From: Micavibrio_A sp040381535
GTDB taxonomy: Bacteria > Pseudomonadota > Alphaproteobacteria > Micavibrionales > Micavibrionaceae
DNA length: 58,897 bases
Direction: 5' to 3'
Assembly: GCA_040381535.1 (NCBI GenBank)
Contig: JBEIHF010000011.1
Location: 1 to 58,897 of the forward strand
The notes under the pieces were generated by a model, which saw only the letters and a program-made list of their open reading frames with translations, made no database searches and had not been told where the DNA came from. A program made the position numbers and the translations under genes. Shown here piece by piece: positions 1-7,235 of the stretch (position 1 is the stretch's first letter; every line of letters starts with the position of its first letter).

Positions 1-67
1 CCAATGAAATCAGACTCAAAATCTGGTTCCGCAAGGAGTACCGGTTCGATTCCGGCCACCCGCACCA
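1..67 (+). tRNA. tRNA-Leu (CAA), 3' part
   Basis: The 3' two thirds of a class II tRNA. The anticodon stem TCAGA/TCTGG (10-14/22-26) encloses the loop CTCAAAA, giving anticodon CAA (17-19), which reads UUG. It is followed by a long variable arm (TCCGCAAGGA), a T loop TTCGATT and an encoded CCA at 65-67. The acceptor 5' strand and most of the D arm lie before the window. The long variable arm plus CAA identifies leucine. Confidence 0.93.
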
Positions 68-79
68 ACTCTCCCTTAA

Positions 80-448
80 TTACGGAGCTACCGTTCCACC
101 TGCGCCATCTGCTTCAGGCAGGTTTTGGTCTGTATCCGTGCTTTGTGCGTCGGGTGAAGGATTGGTTTCGGAATTGAGTTGAACATCAGCATCACCGACA
201 GGACCGCCCTCAACCAGAGGTGCAGTATCGCTTGGCGTCGTTGTAGGCGATGCCATGATGTCACCGGCTGCGGGGGAGACCTGATCGTTAGTTACAAGCG
301 GCGAGGTTTCACGAGGCGTTATTGCAACGATGGCAACAATGGCGAGCGCGGCCAGCACGAACAGAGTGAGGAAAAGTGGCACTCTGCTGGGGCGCTGCTC
401 ATATTTGTTGCGGGATGTGTTGGGGTTATTGATACTATTGTAATCCAT
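80..448 (-). CDS. Small single-pass membrane protein, unknown function
   Basis: A 122-residue protein I do not recognise. The N-terminal ~20 residues are polar and basic. One hydrophobic segment follows (about residues 24-43), then a Pro/Thr/Ser/Asp-rich low-complexity tail to the stop. The pattern suggests an inner-membrane anchor with a disordered, probably periplasmic tail. It lies 60 nt downstream of uridine kinase on the same strand and may be cotranscribed with it. The reading frame is convincing because of the clean membrane segment and because a GGAGA ribosome-binding-like stretch precedes the ATG on the minus strand. Confidence 0.6.
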   Translation of the reverse strand: MDYNSINNPNTSRNKYEQRPSRVPLFLTLFVLAALAIVAIVAITPRETSPLVTNDQVSPAAGDIMASPTTTPSDTAPLVEGGPVGDADVQLNSETNPSPDAQSTDTDQNLPEADGAGGTVAP

Positions 449-508
449 GAATATTCTCCTTTGATGAGGTGCTCAAGGAAGAACGCTTCAGGCAGAGGGA
501 TGGTTCCG

Positions 509-1174
509 TCAAATACGGTATTTGGGGCTTTTAAATACCGGTTCCAATAACTTATCGACCATATCCTGTGCGGGTTTCTCCACATCTGTGCATTCATCCA
601 GCAACACAATATCGGCCTTTTCTCGGGCGGGGGCGGTGAATTCGGCGTGGGATTTGCGCACCGTGGCCAAATATTGTTCCACCACGCCGCGCCAGTCGCG
701 GGAGCGTCCGCCTTCGCTTTCGGGCTTTGTGTCGCGTAAAATGCGGCGAAGGAAACGGATATCGTCGGGCGTATCGACATATATGGTCAGATCGAACAGG
801 TCGCGGATACGGTCCGTCGAAAGCACGTGGATACCTTCGAATATCATGACATTGGTGGGAGCGATCTGGTCGGTTTCTTCCAGACGCGTGTGCTTGTCGA
901 AAGAATAACGTGGCGCGTCGATGGCTTTGCCGGATTTCAAATCATGCAGATGTATTTCGAGCAAATCGTAATCACGGGAGGCCACCACATCAAAATTATA
1001 GGTGCGGGGATCGTAGTTTTTCAGACCGCGTGTGTCTTTATAATAGCGGTCCTCGCTGACGATGGTCGATCTGCGCGGGGCAAGGCGCGCGGCAAGCCGT
1101 TCGGCGAGGGTGGTTTTGCCCGAACCGGACCCCCCCGAAATTCCCACCAAAAATGGCTTTTGTGTGCCCGTCAT
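509..1174 (-). CDS. udk: Uridine kinase
   Basis: Uridine/cytidine kinase of the P-loop phosphoribulokinase/uridine kinase family. It phosphorylates uridine and cytidine to UMP and CMP in pyrimidine salvage in the cytoplasm. The Walker A motif GGSGSGKTT lies at about residues 12-20. It is followed by the family signature around DRYYKD, NYDPRTYNFD and the YSFDKHTR segment. The 221-residue length fits. I start at the ATG at 1174 rather than the further upstream ATG at 1267, because family proteins begin a few residues before the P-loop and the extra 31 residues are hydrophobic, without homology, and overlap the CtrA-type promoter of the divergent gene. The membrane protein at 80-448 follows. Confidence 0.93.
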   Translation of the reverse strand: MTGTQKPFLVGISGGSGSGKTTLAERLAARLAPRRSTIVSEDRYYKDTRGLKNYDPRTYNFDVVASRDYDLLEIHLHDLKSGKAIDAPRYSFDKHTRLEETDQIAPTNVMIFEGIHVLSTDRIRDLFDLTIYVDTPDDIRFLRRILRDTKPESEGGRSRDWRGVVEQYLATVRKSHAEFTAPAREKADIVLLDECTDVEKPAQDMVDKLLEPVFKSPKYRI

Positions 1175-1236
1175 AAGAAAACTATTAGCACATGTAATAA
1201 AAATGAAAAACGCAAAAGGGTGGCGAAGGGTTTCGG

Positions 1237-1251
1237 TTAATGCCCCGTTAA
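1237..1251 (+). promoter_or_regulatory. CtrA-type binding site TTAA-N7-TTAA
   Basis: TTAA-TGCCCCG-TTAA, a perfect match to the alphaproteobacterial CtrA consensus. It ends 37 nt before the ATG of the secreted protein at 1288. The other perfect site in the window (51220-51234) has exactly the same distance to its gene, which favours a functional site. Confidence 0.6.
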
Positions 1252-1287
1252 AACTACGTGGAATCAAACAATACGGAGAATAAGTCC

Positions 1288-1764
1288 ATGTTAAAAACGA
1301 TCAAAGCACTCATTCTGGGTATGTCTATGGCTGCGGCCGGATTGGCGGTTGCGCCAAGCGACGCGAAGGCGGGCGATTACTGCCGTGAATATACGCGCAC
1401 CGTGTATATCGGAAACCGCACGCAGGAAGCCTATGGCACGGCGTGTCTTCAACCAAACGGCGACTGGATGATTGTCGGCGAAAGCGCGCGCAACGACTTT
1501 CCCGATTACGCGAACAATGTGGATTACGTGATTCGCGACAACAACCGCTATATCCAGCCAACACGCGTTGTTTATTACGACCAGCGTCCCTTATACCGCC
1601 GCAACTACGCCCATGCTCCTTTGTTCATCTGGTCGCATAACGGCCATTACAGAGACAACAAGTATTACAGGTACGACAATCGCCGCTATGGTTGGAATGA
1701 CCGCCATGATCGCCACGACGACCATAGAGGCAGAGGCCGCGGCCGAGGACACGGCCGTGACTAA
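1288..1764 (+). CDS. Secreted surface-antigen-like protein (RT0821/Lpp0805 type)
   Basis: A 158-residue exported protein. Residues 1-28 form a signal peptide with a likely cleavage after AKA. The mature start, with CREYTRTVYIGNRTQEAYGTAC followed by a GDW core at about residues 32-62, resembles the C-terminal domain of 17-kDa-type surface antigens (RT0821/Lpp0805 family). The second half is rich in Tyr, Asn and Arg and ends in a His/Asp/Arg/Gly-rich tail, possibly metal- or polyanion-binding (inference). I chose the ATG at 1288 because GGAGA sits at 1275-1279 and the signal peptide starts there. A CtrA-type site lies just upstream. Transcribed divergently from udk. Confidence 0.75.
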   Translation: MLKTIKALILGMSMAAAGLAVAPSDAKAGDYCREYTRTVYIGNRTQEAYGTACLQPNGDWMIVGESARNDFPDYANNVDYVIRDNNRYIQPTRVVYYDQRPLYRRNYAHAPLFIWSHNGHYRDNKYYRYDNRRYGWNDRHDRHDDHRGRGRGRGHGRD

Positions 1765-1884
1765 TGTCTAGGCGTTGCCGGCTCTCTTTGGCGACGGTAC
1801 GGATGATAGGGGTGGGCGTTTGACAACAAACGCCCGCTCGCCGTGTTGGGTCATATCCAGACCCGTATCTGCATCCTGTTTTGA

Positions 1885-2028
1885 AACACGCACCGGCATG
1901 AAGACGATGCTGACCCGAATGTTTCCCGTGTCTGGACGCAAAAACTGCAGGATATAAAATTTGGCAGCAAATACGACACCGTTAAAGGCGATTTGCCTGC
2001 ATCGGCAACGATGGTGTTTGCGCCGTAA
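1885..2028 (+). pseudogene. Possible gene remnant without a start
   Basis: A 47-codon open stretch with protein-like composition, ending ...LPASATMVFAP-stop just before the uvrA stop codon. It has no start codon of its own. The same frame is closed by TGA at 1882 and by TAG at 1807, with peptide-like sequence (FDNKRPLAVLGHIQT) between them. This looks like the decayed 3' end of a gene, or chance. No family is recognised. The rest of 1765-2031 shows nothing else. Confidence 0.25.
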
Positions 2029-2031
2029 TCG

Positions 2032-4884
2032 TTATTCCGCCGCGATTTTGAGGGGGGATTTTTTGTCCAGAACTTCTTTCAGATATTGGCCCGTATAGCT
2101 GGCCTTTACCTTGCAGATTTCTTCGGGCGTGCCTGTGGCGAGAATCGTGCCGCCTTTGTGACCACCTTCGGGGCCGATATCAATAACCCAGTCCGCCGTT
2201 TTGATGACTTCTAAATTATGTTCGATCACCACCACCGTGTTGCCTTGGTCGACGAGGGTATGGAGTACTTCCATCAATTTGCGCACGTCTTCGAAATGCA
2301 AACCCGTGGTGGGTTCATCCAGAATATAAAGCGTCTTGCCCGTCGAACGTTTGGCAAGTTCTTTGGAAAGTTTTACACGCTGCGCTTCACCGCCTGACAA
2401 TGTCGTGGCGGGTTGGCCGACCTTGATATAGCCAAGGCCTGTTTCCTTCAGCGTTTCCATGATTTTGCGGATGGTGGGAACGGCCTTGAAGAATTCGGCG
2501 GCGTCTTCGATCGTCATGTCGAGAATATCGGCGATCGAGTGATCCTTGAATTTCACCTCGAGCGTTTCGCGGTTATAGCGTTTGCCCCTGCACGCTTCGC
2601 ACGTCACATAGACATCGGGCAGGAAGTGCATTTCGATTTTGATGACGCCATCGCCTTCGCAGGTTTCGCAGCGTCCACCTTTGACGTTGAAAGAGAAACG
2701 CCCGGGGCCGTAACCGCGCGCTTTTGATTCGGGCAGACCCGCGAACCAGTCGCGGATAGGCGTAAACGCGCCCGTATATGTGGCGGGGTTGGATCGCGGC
2801 GTGCGTCCGATGGGGGATTGGTCGATGTCGATGACCTTATCAAGTAATTCGACGCCTTTGATTTCCTTGTAGGGAAGCGGGCGTTCGTTGCTGCCCATCA
2901 GTTTTTGGGACACGGCGCGGAACAGCGTATCGATGGTGAAAGTGGATTTGCCCGAACCCGATACGCCCGTGACACAGGTGAACGTGCCGAGCGGAATTTC
3001 GGCGGAAATATTTTTCAGGTTGTTGCCTGATGCGCCCGATACTTTCAGGCTCAAACCTTTTTTGCCTTTGCGGCGTTCGGCGGGGACGGGCACTTCTTTT
3101 TCACCGGTCATGTATTTCGCGGTGAGGGATTTTTTGTTTTTGAAAACCTGCGCAGGCGTTCCTTCTGCAACGATTTCGCCGCCATGCACGCCTGCACCGG
3201 GGCCCATATCGATCAGATAATCGGCGAGGCGGATGGCATCTTCATCATGTTCGACCACGATCACGGTGTTGCCGATGTCGCGCAGATGCTTGAGCGTTTC
3301 GAGCAGACGGTGGTTGTCTTTCTGGTGCAATCCTATGGAGGGTTCATCGAGAACATACAAAACGCCCGTCAGGCCCGAACCGATTTGCGATGCCAAACGT
3401 ATGCGCTGGCTCTCGCCGCCCGACAATGTTGCGGAACCACGCGAAAGGGTGAGGTAGTCGAGACCGACGTTCATCAGGAACGTCAGGCGGTCGTTGATTT
3501 CTTTCAGGATGCGCCCGCCGATTTCCGCACGTTGTTTATCGAGTTTCTTCTCCAGCGCGCCGAACCATTCATGCGCGGCTTCGATGCTCATTTCCGACGC
3601 TTCGCCGATATGGTGTTTGGCGATTTTTACGGCCAAGGCTTCGGGTTTCAAGCGGTAGCCTTTGCAGTCTTCGCAGGGCGTGCTCGCCTGATATTGCGAA
3701 ATCTCTTCGCGCGCGGAATTCGAATCCGTTTCCAAAAGGCGGCGTTCGAGATTTGGAAGAACGCCTTCGAACGGTTTGGTGGTTTTATAAGAGCGCGCGC
3801 CGTCATCATAGGTGAAGGTCACGTCATGTTCCGTGCCGTACAAAACGGCCTCGCGGACATCTTCCTTCAGCTTGTTCCACGGCGTGCTCATTTTGCCGCC
3901 CATGTCTTTGACGACAGCCTCGAGCGTTTGCATGTAATAGCGTGAGAAGTTTTTCGACCATGGAACGACCGCGCCATCATCAATGGATAGTGTGTGATCG
4001 GGCAAGATCCGGTCTTCATCCATACTCAGCACTTCGCCGAGCCCATCGCAGGCAGGGCAGGCGCCATGAGGCGAGTTGAACGAGAATAGGCGCGGTTCGA
4101 TTTCCGCAATCGTAAAGCCCGAAACAGGGCAGGCGAATTTTTCGCTATAAAGATGTTGTTTGCCGTTGTCGGCTTCTTCTGCGATCATCAAACCATCGGC
4201 AAGGCGCAAAGCCGTTTCAACGGAATCGGCCAAACGGTTGCCGAGATCGCCGCGCACCACGATGCGGTCCACGACAACTTCGATATCGTGTTTGATTTTT
4301 TTGTTTAGTTCGGGCACTTCGCCGATTTCATAGATTTTGCCGTCGACTTTCACACGTTGAAAACCTTTAGCCTGATATTCCTTGAATTCTTTTTTATATT
4401 CGCCTTTGCGGCCGCGTGCGGTGGGCGCGAGAATATAAAGCTTGGTGCCTTCGGGCAGCTTCATGATCCGATCGACGATTTGCGAAGCGGATTGCGATTC
4501 AATCGGCAAACCCGTTGCGGGCGAATAGGGAATCCCGACACGCGCCCAGAGCAGGCGCATGTAATCGTTGATCTCCGTCACAGTGCCTACGGTGGAGCGC
4601 GGATTTTTCGACGTGGTTTTTTGTTCGATGGAAATGGCGGGGGACAAACCTTCGATCGAATCCACATCGGGCTTTTGCATCATCTCCAAGAATTGACGCG
4701 CGTAAGCGGAAAGCGATTCCACATAACGGCGCTGGCCTTCCGCATAGATCGTATCGAAGGCGAGGGATGATTTGCCTGAACCGGACAACCCTGTAATCAC
4801 GACTAGCTTGTCGCGAGGAATATCCACGTTCACATTCTTGAGATTGTGTTCACGAGCCCCGCGAACCGCCAATGTTTTCAACAT
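2032..4884 (-). CDS. uvrA: Excinuclease ABC subunit A
   Basis: UvrA is the damage-recognition ATPase of nucleotide excision repair and works with UvrB and UvrC. The 950-residue length is normal. Two ABC ATPase modules are visible: Walker A GLSGSGKSS near residue 32 with signature LSGGESQRI mid-protein, and GVSGSGKST with signature LSGGEAQRV in the second half. A CPVSGF...CPAC zinc module lies in the first half, and a CETCEG...CEACRG zinc finger follows the second P-loop. The ATG at 4884 gives the canonical N-terminus MLKTLAVRGAREHNLKN. A perfect LexA-type box touches the start codon, so the gene is probably SOS-induced. Confidence 0.98.
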   Translation of the reverse strand: MLKTLAVRGAREHNLKNVNVDIPRDKLVVITGLSGSGKSSLAFDTIYAEGQRRYVESLSAYARQFLEMMQKPDVDSIEGLSPAISIEQKTTSKNPRSTVGTVTEINDYMRLLWARVGIPYSPATGLPIESQSASQIVDRIMKLPEGTKLYILAPTARGRKGEYKKEFKEYQAKGFQRVKVDGKIYEIGEVPELNKKIKHDIEVVVDRIVVRGDLGNRLADSVETALRLADGLMIAEEADNGKQHLYSEKFACPVSGFTIAEIEPRLFSFNSPHGACPACDGLGEVLSMDEDRILPDHTLSIDDGAVVPWSKNFSRYYMQTLEAVVKDMGGKMSTPWNKLKEDVREAVLYGTEHDVTFTYDDGARSYKTTKPFEGVLPNLERRLLETDSNSAREEISQYQASTPCEDCKGYRLKPEALAVKIAKHHIGEASEMSIEAAHEWFGALEKKLDKQRAEIGGRILKEINDRLTFLMNVGLDYLTLSRGSATLSGGESQRIRLASQIGSGLTGVLYVLDEPSIGLHQKDNHRLLETLKHLRDIGNTVIVVEHDEDAIRLADYLIDMGPGAGVHGGEIVAEGTPAQVFKNKKSLTAKYMTGEKEVPVPAERRKGKKGLSLKVSGASGNNLKNISAEIPLGTFTCVTGVSGSGKSTFTIDTLFRAVSQKLMGSNERPLPYKEIKGVELLDKVIDIDQSPIGRTPRSNPATYTGAFTPIRDWFAGLPESKARGYGPGRFSFNVKGGRCETCEGDGVIKIEMHFLPDVYVTCEACRGKRYNRETLEVKFKDHSIADILDMTIEDAAEFFKAVPTIRKIMETLKETGLGYIKVGQPATTLSGGEAQRVKLSKELAKRSTGKTLYILDEPTTGLHFEDVRKLMEVLHTLVDQGNTVVVIEHNLEVIKTADWVIDIGPEGGHKGGTILATGTPEEICKVKASYTGQYLKEVLDKKSPLKIAAE

Positions 4885-4899
4885 GTTCCTACTTTGTTC
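4885..4899. promoter_or_regulatory. LexA/SOS box GTTC-N7-GTTC
   Basis: GTTC-CTACTTT-GTTC, a perfect direct-repeat SOS box of the alphaproteobacterial LexA type. It begins one base upstream of the uvrA ATG and covers its ribosome-binding site (AGGA on the minus strand). The position implies that bound LexA blocks transcription clearance or the leader region. It also lies 112 nt upstream of the divergent ORF at 5012. Confidence 0.75.
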
Positions 4900-5011
4900 T
4901 ATACGCCTATATGCTTATAATATGAGGTGATATGGCGATGCAACGGGTATTTTTCAACGGAGTTCTAATATTAGTTGCATCTGAAGTAAAATAGCATTAT
5001 CCATAAAAACC

Positions 5012-5341
5012 ATGGGAAAGTTGCAGATCTCAACCACAGTCGCTTTTCAACTGGCAGTCGCAGCCGACGTCCTGTTCCTTATGACTCTCAAAGATAAACT
5101 TGAAAATATAAACTCTGAACGCGGCTCACCGCAGGCGGAATTGGAGCATTCGGTCGGCGGGGTTTTGCAAAATCTGGTTTATTGCGAAACCGAGGATATG
5201 GCTTTGGTCGGCATGCAACTGGAATGCTATGACATGCGTATGGGGCATCATGAAAAGAAGCTGCCGAAAAGACTTCACGCCACACCCATCCTGACCAGAA
5301 TCAGAGACACCCTCGATAAATTTTCGCCCGTCATGGCTTGA
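5012..5341 (+). CDS. Hypothetical protein divergent from uvrA
   Basis: A 109-residue protein of unknown family, mixed charged/hydrophobic with no membrane segment and a Cys/His/Met-rich middle. The true start may be the internal ATG at 5081 (MTLKDKLENINSERG...), since the preceding 23 residues are weakly hydrophobic and neither start has a clear Shine-Dalgarno. The 127-nt divergent spacer to uvrA carries the LexA box, so SOS co-regulation is possible (inference). Confidence 0.5.
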   Translation: MGKLQISTTVAFQLAVAADVLFLMTLKDKLENINSERGSPQAELEHSVGGVLQNLVYCETEDMALVGMQLECYDMRMGHHEKKLPKRLHATPILTRIRDTLDKFSPVMA

Positions 5342-5401
5342 TAATTTACCGTACGGCCTAGTTCAGTGGCATAACTGACCAAAGACCTAGGAGAAAAAAT
5401 C

Positions 5402-6037
5402 ATGTCTTATGAACTTTACAGCAAAGCCGGCAGCTGCTCGATGGCCGTTCACGCCATCATGAACGAACTGGGATTGAACCCCAAAGTTTCCATCAAAGTC
5501 GCGGGCGACGGCCCCGATGGTTTGAAAAACCCCGAATATTTGAAATTGAACCCGCGCTGTAACGTGCCGTTCCTCGTCGAAGACGGGAAGGGTATGATCG
5601 AAGGCGGCGCCATAATCACATATCTATGCGACAAGCACGGCGCGCTTCTTCCGAAGCTTGGACAACAACGCGCAAAGGCTCTGCAATGGCTGATGTTTGC
5701 CAACGCGACGCTGCACCCCGCCTATGGCCGCACGTTCTGGCTTTCTTCCAACACGCCCGAAGGCGAATTCCAGACAAACGCTATAAGTGCTGCAAGAAAG
5801 CAAATCCAGCAACTTTGGGATTATGTGGAAGGCGAACTGGAAAAATCCGGCACCACGTATCTTGCGGGTATCGAACCCACCGCCGCGGATTTCCTTTTGA
5901 CGACCATAGCCAACTGGAACCCCGCCGCGTACAAATTCGGCCCCAAAACCAAGGCGGTATTCAAGAATATTTCCGCCCGCCCGTCCTATCAAAAGGCTCT
6001 GGCGGAAGAGAATATAGAATATAAGGCCGCGGCGTAG
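5402..6037 (+). CDS. Glutathione S-transferase family protein
   Basis: A 211-residue cytosolic GST-fold protein. The N-terminal thioredoxin-like domain (residues 1-80) contains the beta-class-like start YELYSKAGSCSMAVHAIM with Ser/Cys in the catalytic region. It continues with the cis-proline segment VPFLVEDG and the glutathione-contacting EGGAIITYL stretch. The C-terminal all-helical domain includes the conserved TAADFLL segment. It probably conjugates or reduces electrophiles with glutathione; the substrate is unknown. AGGAGA at 5390-5395 supports the ATG. A strong terminator follows at 6071-6100, so the gene appears monocistronic. Confidence 0.9.
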   Translation: MSYELYSKAGSCSMAVHAIMNELGLNPKVSIKVAGDGPDGLKNPEYLKLNPRCNVPFLVEDGKGMIEGGAIITYLCDKHGALLPKLGQQRAKALQWLMFANATLHPAYGRTFWLSSNTPEGEFQTNAISAARKQIQQLWDYVEGELEKSGTTYLAGIEPTAADFLLTTIANWNPAAYKFGPKTKAVFKNISARPSYQKALAEENIEYKAAA

Positions 6038-6070
6038 CGATATTGCGACGATATTACGATAAGGATAAGC

Positions 6071-6100
6071 AAAAGGCCGTGATTGACGCACGGCCTTTTT
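6071..6100 (+). terminator. Rho-independent terminator of the GST gene
   Basis: AAAGGCCGTG and CACGGCCTTT pair around a 7-nt loop (ATTGACG), followed directly by a T-run. It separates the GST gene from ssb. Confidence 0.88.
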
Positions 6101-6143
6101 GCTCTTTATAGTACCCCATCAATTCAAACAAAGGGGTACCACA

Positions 6144-6611
6144 GTGGCCGGTTCAGTCAACAAATGCATTCTCATCGGAAATATCGGCAACGATCCCGAA
6201 GTCAAAACCATGCAGTCGGGCGACAAGGTTTGTAACTTCTCCGTCGCGACTTCCGAAAGCTGGAAAGACAAAGCATCGGGCGAGCGTAAAGAGCGTACCG
6301 AATGGCACCGCGTTGTCGTGTTCAACCAAGGCCTTATAAATGTGTGCGAAAACTACTTGAAAAAAGGTACGAAGGTTTACATCGAAGGTCAGGTCGAAAC
6401 CCGCAACTACGAAAAAGATGGCCAGAAAATCTACACCACCGAAATCGTCCTGCGCCCGTTCCGCGGCGAAATTACGATGCTCGATTCCAAAGGCTCGGGC
6501 GGCGGCGGTTTCGCGGCGCCTTCCCAAGGTGAATATGGCGGCGGCATGGCCGCTCCCAAAGGCGGCAAATCCGCCCCCGTGGACGAACTTGAAGACGAAA
6601 TCCCTTTTTAG
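6144..6611 (+). CDS. ssb: Single-stranded DNA-binding protein (GTG start)
   Basis: Binds ssDNA in replication, recombination and repair. The 155-residue protein has an N-terminal OB fold (residues 1-110: GSVNKCILIGNIGNDPEV, then WHRVVVF and VYIEGQVETR). A Gly-rich linker follows, and the C-terminus is the acidic tip DELEDEIPF that recruits partner proteins. I chose the GTG at 6144 because AAGGGG precedes it by 7 nt and the protein then begins MAGSVNK like its family; the in-frame ATG at 6099 lies in the terminator tail. The small exported-protein gene follows 13 nt downstream. Confidence 0.97.
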   Translation: MAGSVNKCILIGNIGNDPEVKTMQSGDKVCNFSVATSESWKDKASGERKERTEWHRVVVFNQGLINVCENYLKKGTKVYIEGQVETRNYEKDGQKIYTTEIVLRPFRGEITMLDSKGSGGGGFAAPSQGEYGGGMAAPKGGKSAPVDELEDEIPF

Positions 6612-6624
6612 ATAGAATAGATGG

Positions 6625-7092
6625 ATGAAACATTTACAGCTTCTGGCGCTCCTGATCGCATTTTCATCCATACCTGCCATGGCAGAAGAGGCGAAAGCCC
6701 CTGTAACAGCCATGCCCGCGCAGGAAGAAACACTCGTGTCCGCCGAGCAATTGGCGCTGGCCGAAAAAATGCACGAAATCTGGCCCATCCGTTTGCGCAT
6801 TGAATCCGCCATCGATGCTGTATCGGAAGGATTTCCTGCCAACAAACGGGCCGAAATAAAGGCCGCCCTGCGCAAGAACATCCAGTACGATCAGGTGGAA
6901 GAAGAATCCATCAAAGCCATGGCCACGAACTTCACGGCCGAAGAATTGCAGGCGATGATCGATTTTTACGGCTCTGAAGTGGGTCGCTCTATCTCTGCCA
7001 AAACGAGCGATTACGAGCTCGCTTTGCGTCCGTCTCTGATCAAGATGATGGATAAGGCGATGCTAGAGCTCAAAACCGGTTCCAAGCCCTAA
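6625..7092 (+). CDS. Periplasmic DUF2059-domain protein
   Basis: A 155-residue exported protein. Residues 1-20 form a signal peptide with an AMA/EE cleavage site. The mature part is helical and carries a DUF2059-type domain at about residues 85-145 (FTAEELQAMIDFYGSEVGRSI). The function of the domain is not established. It lies 13 nt after ssb and could be cotranscribed with it. No terminator is obvious before gyrA. Confidence 0.8.
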   Translation: MKHLQLLALLIAFSSIPAMAEEAKAPVTAMPAQEETLVSAEQLALAEKMHEIWPIRLRIESAIDAVSEGFPANKRAEIKAALRKNIQYDQVEEESIKAMATNFTAEELQAMIDFYGSEVGRSISAKTSDYELALRPSLIKMMDKAMLELKTGSKP

Positions 7093-7235
7093 AATACCCC
7101 TAAAAAATCCAGCCAAAACAAGGCGTTTTCCGCAGCTTAAAAAGCCTGTGAAAAGCCCGCATTTGCTTGTGCGGACCTCCCGTATTTGCTACAAAAACAC
7201 ATCACAAAAAGAATCTTGAAACGAGCGTAAAACAC

